From Bacillota bacterium (GTDB lineage: Bacteria > Bacillota > Clostridia > Christensenellales > CAG-138), in contig JAEWYO010000071.1 in the NCBI GenBank assembly GCA_023395595.1, positions 1-7,609 of the forward strand: 7,609 nt of DNA, written 5' to 3'. Both the position numbers and the translations under genes were made by a program. This document shows, in pieces, positions 1 through 4,562 of the stretch. How positions within the stretch are numbered: the first letter of the stretch is position 1; the number at the start of each line of letters is the position of its first letter. Under the pieces are notes generated by a model. It did not search any database and had not been told where the DNA came from. It saw nothing but the letters and a program-made list of their open reading frames with translations.

Positions 1-1
1 G

Positions 2-130
2 CCAAGCACAACCATGTTCGAGGAAGCGCTGGCGCAGATGGATATTTATACCGCCGCATCGCCACGCCGCGGCACAACGGCAAAGTGGAGCGACAGCACC
101 CTGCGGACAGGTCTGCCGAAAGGGACGTGT
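2..130 (+). pseudogene. IS transposase 3' remnant (DDE integrase core), frameshifted
   Basis: Degraded C-terminal part of a DDE/rve-type transposase (IS3/IS481-like), the enzyme that moves an insertion sequence. Frame 2 reads FEEALAQMDI from position 17. The homology then moves to frame 1 near 44-48 and reads YRRIATPRHNGKVERQH, up to about position 99. The block PRHNGKVE is the usual environment of the third catalytic residue, Glu, in these transposases. After QH the expected continuation (RTD..ERFY..) can only be followed weakly as ADRSAERDV, so at least one frameshift and further decay are present. The rest of the gene lies upstream of the window. The frame starting with ATG at 14 is not a real short gene, because it joins a transposase piece to out-of-frame sequence. 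Family assignment beyond DDE integrase is uncertain. Confidence 0.7.
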
Positions 131-203
131 CCAGCATACCACGCGGATGCTCGTCAAGGTCGTGTTCTATTTCCTTTGGAAATCTCTACACTCCCCCTGA
201 CTA

Positions 204-254
204 GCAAGATGCTTTTTCTCATCTTGCCTGGCAGCTATGTTTGACGCCCCTACA
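204..254. mobile_element. Possible right end of the degraded insertion sequence
   Basis: About 110 bp past the last recognisable transposase residue, the plus strand reads TTGACGCCCCTACA at 241-254. Read inward this is TGTAGGGGCGTCAA, which has the TG...CA form common at insertion-sequence termini. Just inside it lies a perfect 8-bp hairpin, GCAAGATG (204-211) with CATCTTGC (220-227) and an 8-nt loop, not followed by a T-run. The left IS end is outside the window, so the terminal repeat cannot be confirmed. Confidence 0.35.
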
Positions 255-284
255 CAATTTTGCCAAAATACATTGGGTTTGCTA

Positions 285-313
285 TTGCAAATCGAAAAGT
301 CCTATGCTATAAT
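285..313 (+). promoter_or_regulatory. Promoter of the tRNA-Thr/tRNA-Pro unit
   Basis: TTGCAA (285-290), a 17-bp spacer and a perfect TATAAT (308-313). Transcription would start near 320, about 11 nt before the first base of tRNA-Thr. Confidence 0.8.
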
Positions 314-330
314 ACCTAAGCGTTGGCGAT

Positions 331-406
331 GCCAATATAGCTCAGTTGGTAGAGCAATGGTTTCGTAAACCATAGGTCAAGGGTTCGAGTCCCTTTATTG
401 GCTCCA
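331..406 (+). tRNA. tRNA-Thr (anticodon CGU)
   Basis: Complete cloverleaf. Acceptor GCCAATA (331-337) pairs with TATTGGC (396-402), followed by discriminator T403 and an encoded CCA (404-406). The D arm is GCTC/GAGC, the anticodon stem ATGGT/ACCAT, and the loop TTCGTAA gives anticodon CGT, which reads ACG threonine codons. The T arm is AAGGG-TTCGAGT-CCCTT. It is the first gene of a two-tRNA transcript, only 4 nt before the next tRNA. Confidence 0.95.
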
Positions 407-410
407 GCAC

Positions 411-487
411 CGAGGTGTAGCGCAGCTTGGTAGCGCGTTTGGTTCGGGACCAAAAGGTCGCTGGTTCAAATCCAGTCACCCCGACCA
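411..487 (+). tRNA. tRNA-Pro (anticodon CGG), with an A3-C70 acceptor mismatch
   Basis: Cloverleaf with D stem GCGC/GCGC, anticodon stem TTTGG/CCAAA and loop TTCGGGA (anticodon CGG, reads CCG proline codons). The T arm is GCTGG-TTCAAAT-CCAGT, the discriminator A484, and CCA (485-487) is encoded. C1-G72 is the pair expected for bacterial tRNA-Pro. The acceptor strands CGAGGTG (411-417) and CACCCCG (477-483) pair except at position 3, where A413 faces C481. The usual sequence would be CGGGGTG, so this is either a real A-C mismatch or a sequence variant. The last 20 bases (468-487) recur exactly at 651-670. Confidence 0.93.
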
Positions 488-489
488 AT

Positions 490-519
490 AAAAAAGCAGC
501 CGCTATTGGCTGTTTTTTT
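490..519 (+). terminator. Rho-independent terminator after the tRNAs
   Basis: A-run and GCAGCC, loop GCTATT, then GGCTGT and a 7-T run. The stem continues into A-T pairs. It starts within 3 nt of the tRNA-Pro CCA and should end the tRNA transcript. Confidence 0.88.
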
Positions 520-537
520 ATTGGCCTTTTGCATATA

Positions 538-670
538 ACTGGATTTGAAGCCGCGATCAGAAAATGATCCAGTGGATCGTTTTCCGCGGCCGGGTAGCGC
601 AGGCGAGAGATTGCGCCGCACGAAGCGCAAGTAAGCCGAAGCCCAGCGGAAAATCCAGTCACCCCGACCA
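538..670. repeat. Structured repeat element ending in a copy of the tRNA-Pro 3' end
   Basis: Non-coding element with nested inverted repeats. ACTGGATTT (538-546) and CCGC (551-554) pair with GCGG (646-649) and AAATCCAGT (651-659). A competing pairing joins TTTTCCGC (580-587) to GCGGAAAA (646-653). Inside are the hairpins GATCC-AGT-GGATC (566-578) and TTGCGC/GCGCAA (611-616 with 625-630). Positions 651-670 are identical to the last 20 bases of tRNA-Pro (468-487). ACTGGATTTGAA (538-549) is the exact reverse complement of the tRNA-Pro T-arm segment at 465-476. Both copies of the tRNA tail are followed by an A-run and a terminator hairpin. It could be a dispersed palindromic element, a decayed tRNA or an integration scar. 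The sequence alone does not decide. Confidence 0.65.
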
Positions 671-671
671 T

Positions 672-704
672 AAAAAAGACCATCCAGCTTGGGTGGTCTT
701 TTTT
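672..704. terminator. Bidirectional terminator
   Basis: AAAAAAGACCATCC (672-685) pairs with GGGTGGTCTTTTTT (691-704) around the loop AGCTT, 14 bp with one G-T wobble. A and T runs on both sides mean it can work in either direction. On the minus strand it lies about 55 bp past the stop of the split-barrel gene and probably ends that transcript. Confidence 0.85.
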
Positions 705-723
705 ATGTCTTGTTGTCACTTGG

Positions 724-744
724 ATTCCGTCGTCTAGACGGAAT
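724..744. repeat. 8-bp perfect hairpin after the split-barrel gene
   Basis: ATTCCGTC (724-731) and GACGGAAT (737-744) with loop GTCTA. It lies 14 bp beyond the minus-strand stop codon and lacks a T-run. It may protect the mRNA 3' end or assist the terminator at 672-704. Confidence 0.55.
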
Positions 745-758
745 ACCAAATCCTTAAT

Positions 759-1151
759 CTAAAACCGAACCGTCGAAGGCTCGCCTCCAAACGCATAGAA
801 CGTTGCGGTTGCATCTTTGAGGTAAAACGCCTGACAATTGCCGTCATCTGCCTGATACATTCCTTTGAGCGACGGCACCAAGTCCAGCAACTTCTGCCGC
901 ACTTCCACGCGATCATCCTCAATTGCAAGCGCCGCGATCCGAATCCACTCACTGCCGGACGTGCCGCTGATTTCGATTTTCGGGTTCGCAAGCATCTGCT
1001 TGGAGACATCTTTCCGTTTTCCTGTCAGGAAATAAAGCTTTCCATCGATGATTTCCGCAACGCCAAACGGGCGCACTCTGGGTTGATCGCCCTCCATTGT
1101 CGCGAGATAATAGACCGCGCACTTCTTCAAAAACGCACAAACTGTTTCCAT
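759..1151 (-). CDS. Pyridoxamine 5'-phosphate oxidase-family protein (FMN-binding split barrel)
   Basis: 130-residue cytoplasmic protein of the small single-domain PNPOx-like group (NimA/COG5015-like flavin-binding proteins). Family features seen are YYLATMEGDQPRVRPFG (14-30), with the Arg-x-Arg-Pro-Phe segment that normally lines the flavin site, then GKLYFLTGKRKDVSKQM (37-53), NPKIEI (56-61) and the C-terminal segment AFYLKDATATF (108-118). Length is typical for the group and the frame is intact. The start is ATG at 1151, preceded by GGAGG (1156-1160 on the complement) at a good distance. The actual substrate is unknown. Relatives are annotated as flavin reductases, nitroimidazole-resistance-like or general stress proteins, and a true pyridoxamine phosphate oxidase role is unlikely for such a short form. 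It is a single-gene unit with its own promoter (1199-1227) and a perfect palindrome in the leader, suggesting repressor control. No regulator gene is adjacent. Confidence 0.88.
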   Translation of the reverse strand: METVCAFLKKCAVYYLATMEGDQPRVRPFGVAEIIDGKLYFLTGKRKDVSKQMLANPKIEISGTSGSEWIRIAALAIEDDRVEVRQKLLDLVPSLKGMYQADDGNCQAFYLKDATATFYAFGGEPSTVRF

Positions 1152-1168
1152 ATTGCCTCCGTGTTTAT

Positions 1169-1188
1169 CACAAGAAGTACTTCTTGTG
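1169..1188. promoter_or_regulatory. 20-bp perfect palindrome, probable repressor operator
   Basis: CACAAGAAGT followed by its exact reverse complement ACTTCTTGTG, with no spacer. On the minus strand it lies about 11 bp downstream of the -10 box, roughly +4 to +23 of the predicted transcript and just upstream of the GGAGG. This is a classic position for a repressor that blocks transcription of the split-barrel gene. The binding family (HxlR, MarR or TetR type) cannot be told from sequence. Confidence 0.65.
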
Positions 1189-1198
1189 TTTCGTATTT

Positions 1199-1227
1199 AT
1201 TGTAGGGGTATGGGGTGGGTTGTGCAA
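1199..1227 (-). promoter_or_regulatory. Promoter of the split-barrel gene
   Basis: Read on the minus strand: TTGCAC (1227-1222), 17-bp spacer, TACAAT (1204-1199). Transcription would begin near 1192, immediately before the palindrome at 1169-1188. Confidence 0.75.
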
Positions 1228-1367
1228 GGGGGAAGGTGGTATCGAAAATGGAAGAGCTATGGAATCGAGCAGTAAATCAATCACTCCTGCCGTCGGAAAA
1301 CCATCGATAGATTGACTTAGCGATAAGTACCAATGCTTATTTTCTTTATAACAAACAACCTTATCAA
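1228..1367. other. Intergenic stretch between divergent promoters
   Basis: With the promoters, the gene-free gap is about 350 bp (1152-1502). A G-rich left part (1205-1232) changes to AT-rich sequence from about 1310. Small repeats are visible: ATAAG (1323-1327) with CTTAT (1336-1340), and the directly repeated words TACCAATG (1328-1335 and 1382-1389) and CAACCTTA (1356-1363 and 1371-1378), the second pair flanking the -35 box of the nuclease promoter. I see no gene here. The open frame crossing 1097-1315 has no family features and overlaps the opposite-strand gene. Confidence 0.6.
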
Positions 1368-1396
1368 TTGCAACCTTAACTTACCAATGGTATTAT
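1368..1396 (+). promoter_or_regulatory. Promoter of the OLD-family nuclease gene
   Basis: TTGCAA (1368-1373), 17-bp spacer, TATTAT (1391-1396). The predicted start near 1403 leaves a leader of about 100 nt before the preferred ATG at 1503. Short direct repeats surround the -35 region. Confidence 0.7.
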
Positions 1397-1490
1397 ATTC
1401 GCACTGACTGCTAAAGCTGTTTCATTCACAAGCACCAATCGAAATATGTACTCCTCATTTAGTGATTCTCCATTTAATATAATAGGCCGT

Positions 1491-1496
1491 AAGGAG
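1491..1496 (+). promoter_or_regulatory. Ribosome binding site that decides the nuclease start
   Basis: AAGGAG, 6 nt before the ATG at 1503. The in-frame upstream ATG at 1446 has no purine-rich site before it (CACCAATCGAAAT), and the 19 residues it would add show no family features. Confidence 0.8.
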
Positions 1497-1502
1497 AAGA
1501 TT

Positions 1503-3203
1503 ATGGAAACTCACCCCCCCACAACGCTGGAACAACACCCCGGCGGTTATATATCGCAATTAACATTTAATAGCGGAGAGATTCTAAATATCAATGAAGA
1601 CGATATAGTCGTTTTCGTTGGCCCAAATAATGCCGGAAAGAGTCAGGCACTTCGAGATATTTGGACGAACTGTGAGTACAAAAGAACAACTGTCATAGTG
1701 TCAGACATTGAAATTGTTAAGCACAATTATAATCTTCAGCAATTCCTTTCTTCAGTCTCGATTGTTAATGACCGCGGAACTGTTCGGGATTTCAGTGGTA
1801 TGGGGTTCAGTATTACATGCCATGTCTCGAGAATTCAGGATAACGAGAAGTATTACAATTCACTTTCTCCTGTTTTTGTTTGCTATCTTGACACCATGAA
1901 TCGATTGTCAATTACTTCGCCACCTCAAACAATTACACGCGATGCAATAAAAACACATCCTATACATCAACTTATGACTAACTCGCAATACAGAAGATGG
2001 CTCTCAAATAACTTCGCGAAAGCATTTGGAAGTGAATTAGTCCCACACACACAATTCGGCGCAAGTATTCCACTTTGCATTGGCAGCCCCGTAAAACTTG
2101 AAAACGATTTCGAAAACGAACAAGAGCGCTTAGAAGAGTACGCAAGAATTCTTGATACCTATAAGCATGTGCATAATCAAGGTGACGGTATAAAGAGCTT
2201 TACCGGAATTCTCCTATACCTAATGATTGATTACTATTGCACATACTTGATTGATGAGCCTGAATCGTTCTTGCATCCTCCGCAAGCTAATATTCTCGGT
2301 CGAATAATTGGTGAGACCTTGACATCTCATCAACAAGCTTTTATATCTACTCACAGCGAAGAAATCATAAAGGGGTTGATGTCCGTTTGTCCTCAAAGAG
2401 TTAAGATTGTACGTATCACAAGGGAGGAAGACACGAATTCTTTCTCCGTATTAGAAAACGAAAAATTCAACTCCATATGGAATGATCCCTTACTAAAATA
2501 CTCAAACATCATGAGTAGCTTATTTCACAAAAACGTTGTTCTTTGTGAAAGTGATTCTGATTGCAAAATGTATTCACTGATCGAGAGTCACTTGAAGAAA
2601 GTGGCAGGACAATACTCGGAAACGCTGTTCATCCATTGTGGAGGAAAACAGCGAATGGCAAAAATTGCAACAGCGCTTCGCTCGCTCAACATTGAAGTAA
2701 AGCTTATTGCTGACATCGATGTTCTGAACGACGAAGGTATTCTAAGGGGAATTACTGATGCTTTTGAAGTTGATTGGAACACGATCAACGGTGATTACAA
2801 TACACTTGCAAGCAATCTCCATAGTAATAAGGAAAAGATTATCAGAGGTGATTTTCGTAATGATCTAGATAGAATTCTTGCTTCATCTGGAGATAAAGAA
2901 TTGACTAAAAAGGAGATTGAAGCAATTAATGATTTAGTTCGCATAGAATCAAAATGGACTGCGTTGAAAAAAAGTGGCATTGCTGCGCTTCCACGTGGTG
3001 ACGCGTTTAGTGCATTTACGCGACTAAATCAAATTCTTAAAGATCACAAAGTATTCTTAGTTCCCGTCGGTGAACTGGAATGCTTCATAAAAGACGTTGG
3101 TGGTCACGGGCCAGAATGGACAAACCGAGTTCTAGAAGCATTCCCCGATCTTGATAATCCGGTTTACGATGCTATGAAAGGATTTATTAATAACATAATG
3201 TGA
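1503..3203 (+). CDS. OLD-family ATP-dependent endonuclease (ABC ATPase + TOPRIM)
   Basis: 566 residues from the ATG with the good ribosome binding site (585 from 1446). The N-terminal ABC-type ATPase has Walker A GPNNAGKS (40-47), a signature-like GDGIKS (227-232), Walker B YLIDEPE (248-254; D251, E252) and an H-loop STHS (H284). A TOPRIM nuclease domain follows. Its acidic motif is LCESDSD (E349), then GGK (380-382) and the DxD pair in IADID (D404, D406). The C-terminal part has VPVGELECF (520-528). Known OLD proteins (P2 Old, GajA of Gabija) use this architecture to cut DNA, often in phage defence with growth arrest. All key residues appear present and the frame is intact. No GajB-like helicase or other partner is adjacent, so a stand-alone (class 1) OLD role is likeliest. 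A/T-rich codon use contrasts with both neighbours and suggests horizontal transfer. A run of seven C covers codons 4-6. The precise target is unknown. Confidence 0.88.
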   Translation: METHPPTTLEQHPGGYISQLTFNSGEILNINEDDIVVFVGPNNAGKSQALRDIWTNCEYKRTTVIVSDIEIVKHNYNLQQFLSSVSIVNDRGTVRDFSGMGFSITCHVSRIQDNEKYYNSLSPVFVCYLDTMNRLSITSPPQTITRDAIKTHPIHQLMTNSQYRRWLSNNFAKAFGSELVPHTQFGASIPLCIGSPVKLENDFENEQERLEEYARILDTYKHVHNQGDGIKSFTGILLYLMIDYYCTYLIDEPESFLHPPQANILGRIIGETLTSHQQAFISTHSEEIIKGLMSVCPQRVKIVRITREEDTNSFSVLENEKFNSIWNDPLLKYSNIMSSLFHKNVVLCESDSDCKMYSLIESHLKKVAGQYSETLFIHCGGKQRMAKIATALRSLNIEVKLIADIDVLNDEGILRGITDAFEVDWNTINGDYNTLASNLHSNKEKIIRGDFRNDLDRILASSGDKELTKKEIEAINDLVRIESKWTALKKSGIAALPRGDAFSAFTRLNQILKDHKVFLVPVGELECFIKDVGGHGPEWTNRVLEAFPDLDNPVYDAMKGFINNIM

Positions 3204-3550
3204 TTATAATTCTTACTGAACACTGACAATAGAAACTATAAGTCTATTTCAGCGCCCACTTCCCCAATCCATACTATTATGCAAATCCCAAATTTCCATA
3301 ATTAGCATCCATGCTATATAGCGACAAACTTCCGAAGAAGTTCAACAAAATAATCCAGCAAACATGCGCTAGCGGCGGCATCGAAATCGAAGCCGCCTTT
3401 ACTTTTGCCGCGAGGGACACGCAATATCAGAGCCTAGCTTAATCTCACCAAACTCAAGCAAGCCGAAACTTAGCACCCCCCCACCTTGCCCAATCCCAAA
3501 CGACCTTGCGAACTGTTACCCTCCTCCTAACAGCACATCACGTTGTTGTA
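3204..3550. other. Mostly non-coding gap after the nuclease gene
   Basis: About 400 bp separate the nuclease stop from the next start (3611). Near the stop, AATAGA (3228-3233) and TCTATT (3243-3248) form a weak hairpin that can be extended by TGA/TCA. TAGCAT-CC-ATGCTA (3303-3316) is a short palindrome. GGCGGC (3374-3379) with GCCGCC (3392-3397), followed by TTTACTTTT, could act as a poor terminator. A second run of seven C is at 3476-3482. Apart from the doubtful frame at 3311-3442, no gene is recognisable. Confidence 0.55.
3311..3442 (+). CDS. Possible small or remnant protein, 43 residues, unrecognised
   Basis: Reads MLYSDKLPKKF at the start and AAFTFAARDTQYQSLA at the end, with an even, protein-like composition (charged N-terminal half, hydrophobic middle). 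Codon use is more GC-rich than in the nuclease gene just upstream. I do not recognise the family. There is no Shine-Dalgarno sequence before the ATG, an in-frame stop lies four codons upstream (3299-3301), and a GC-rich hairpin lies inside it. It may be a fragment of a longer lost gene or a chance frame. Confidence 0.25.
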   Translation: MLYSDKLPKKFNKIIQQTCASGGIEIEAAFTFAARDTQYQSLA

Positions 3551-3589
3551 TTCCGTTATGATTTGTTTTGTAGTATGATACGATACAAA
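3551..3589 (+). promoter_or_regulatory. Promoter of the EFR1 gene with overlapping inverted repeat
   Basis: TTCCGT (3551-3556), 17-bp spacer, TATGAT (3574-3579). The -10 box is covered by an inverted repeat, TTTGTA (3567-3572) and TACAAA (3584-3589) separated by 11 bp, which also contains the small palindrome GTATGATAC (3573-3581). This geometry would suit a dimeric repressor of TetR type. No such regulator is encoded in the window. Confidence 0.5.
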
Positions 3590-3610
3590 CAATCCGTTTT
3601 TGAGGCAACT

Positions 3611-4402
3611 ATGAAAAACATCTGTATGTTCTGGTTCTCTGGTACGGGGATGACAAAATATGTGGTGGATCAGATTGCGCGAACGCTAGAAGAACGTTCA
3701 CTCACGGTCAATCTTTACCCCATCGAAACAACTTCGATTCAGAGCATCCCTCTTGGCACATACGATGCGGTGGGCATCGCGTATCCTGTGCACGCCTTCA
3801 ACGCACCTAAAATTGTGATCCGCTTCGCAAAGGCGCTGCCGGTGGCTGCCTCTACCAACGTTTTTCTCATCAGCACCGCCGGAGAAGACCATCCAATCAA
3901 CTACGCCACCTCCCGCCTGCTGATTCGGATTTTGCAACGCAAGCACTATCGCGTGTTCTACGACAAGCTTCTCGCCATGCCCTCCAACTTCGCGATCAAG
4001 TATGACGAAGAGAAGGTTAGACAGATGCTTTCGGCGGTCAATTCTAGCATCCCGCAAATTGCGCAGGAGATTACGGGCTTGACTCCGCTTCGGCAAACCA
4101 TCGGACTGCGCACAAAAATCATGGCGTTCATTGGTCGGGCGGAGTGGTTTGGCGCAGTGTTCATCGGCAAAATGTTCCACGCGGATAAAAACTGCAACCG
4201 CTGCGGCGCTTGCGCCAAACACTGCCCGAACCGCAACATCGTCATCGGGAAGCGCATCCGCTTTGGGTGGCACTGTGGTTTGTGCATGCGCTGCCTTTAC
4301 CTCTGCCCGCAGCATGCCATCCAGGTGCATCGCCCTTTTCGATTCATCCGTTTCGATACGTGGTATCAAAACGAAAATTTACAACCAGGGCGAAGGAGAT
4401 AA
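3611..4402 (+). CDS. EFR1-family flavodoxin/ferredoxin fusion protein
   Basis: 263 residues. The N-terminal flavodoxin fold carries the FMN phosphate-binding loop FSGTGMTKYV (9-18), the segment YDAVGIAYPVHAFNAPKIV (51-69) and FLISTAGED (85-93). The C-terminal part has two [4Fe-4S] motifs: C195-x2-C198-x2-C201-x3-C205-P and C222-x2-C225-x2-C228-x3-C232-P. Proteins of this type are soluble electron carriers or oxidoreductases of anaerobes, with physiological partners mostly unknown. The start is ATG 3611, with GAGG (3602-3605) 5 nt upstream. An in-frame upstream extension to 3506 would run through the promoter and is rejected. The C-terminus FDTWYQNENL fits what I recall of family ends, so the protein looks complete. 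The stop overlaps a strong GGAG-type sequence. No promoter is visible before the esterase gene downstream, so the two may be co-transcribed. Confidence 0.88.
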   Translation: MKNICMFWFSGTGMTKYVVDQIARTLEERSLTVNLYPIETTSIQSIPLGTYDAVGIAYPVHAFNAPKIVIRFAKALPVAASTNVFLISTAGEDHPINYATSRLLIRILQRKHYRVFYDKLLAMPSNFAIKYDEEKVRQMLSAVNSSIPQIAQEITGLTPLRQTIGLRTKIMAFIGRAEWFGAVFIGKMFHADKNCNRCGACAKHCPNRNIVIGKRIRFGWHCGLCMRCLYLCPQHAIQVHRPFRFIRFDTWYQNENLQPGRRR

Positions 4403-4505
4403 GAGGATTGCCCTGTGCCCTGCAGGCGCGCTTGTTTTCGCCGCGATGGGCGCGCGTATCATCGAAGGCTGGATCGACGACATTGTTCGCTTCCTCAGCG
4501 CGTAA
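4403..4505 (+). pseudogene. Coding-like tail without a start, possible gene remnant
   Basis: Directly after the EFR1 stop, the third frame stays open to TAA 4503-4505 with G/C-rich third codon positions like the neighbouring genes. It encodes an ordinary-looking C-terminus ending GARIIEGWIDDIVRFLSA. The only ATG in this stretch is late (4446). GAAGGAG at 4392-4398 would place a start at an unusual ATT (4407). The ending resembles an amphipathic final helix, perhaps of a flavodoxin-like protein, but I cannot assign it. It could be the last exon-like piece of a gene deleted during rearrangement, or chance. Confidence 0.3.
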
Positions 4506-4510
4506 TCTAC

Positions 4511-4545
4511 ACGGACGTTTTCAGCAGGCAAGCGTAATCGTCCGT
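4511..4545. repeat. 7-bp inverted repeat before the esterase gene
   Basis: ACGGACG (4511-4517) and CGTCCGT (4539-4545) with a 21-nt loop, ending 5 bp before the AAGGAG (4550-4555) of the esterase gene. It could be an mRNA hairpin in the leader or an operator. There is no T-run, so it is not a terminator. Confidence 0.45.
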
Positions 4546-4562
4546 CAGCAAGGAGAGCCAGA

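Noticed and set aside
331..670. Prophage or island attachment pair at the tRNA-Pro 3' end (468-487 and 651-670)
   Set aside because: The two exact 20-bp copies are only 183 bp apart with no integrase or cargo between them, so they cannot bound an intact island. At most they are a scar or a repeat element.
342..749. 135-residue minus-strand open frame containing GVTGFEPATFWSRTKRATKLRYTS
   Set aside because: It is the antisense translation of the two tRNA genes, the terminators and the tRNA-tail repeat. Peptides of this kind are well-known annotation artefacts over tRNAs.
1446..1502. Upstream ATG at 1446 as the start of the nuclease gene
   Set aside because: No ribosome site precedes it, whereas AAGGAG lies at proper spacing before ATG 1503. 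The added residues show no family features.
1503..3203. Calling the nuclease gajA and the locus a Gabija system
   Set aside because: The ATPase-TOPRIM layout fits, but no GajB-like UvrD helicase is adjacent and more than 400 bp downstream holds no large gene.
3506..3610. N-terminal extension of the EFR1 protein to the ATG at 3506
   Set aside because: It would run through the promoter and inverted repeat. ATG 3611 has GAGG upstream and starts exactly at the flavodoxin first strand.
3698..4369. 223-residue minus-strand open frame opposite the EFR1 gene
   Set aside because: It is an antisense shadow of a clearly assigned gene and has no family features or ribosome site.
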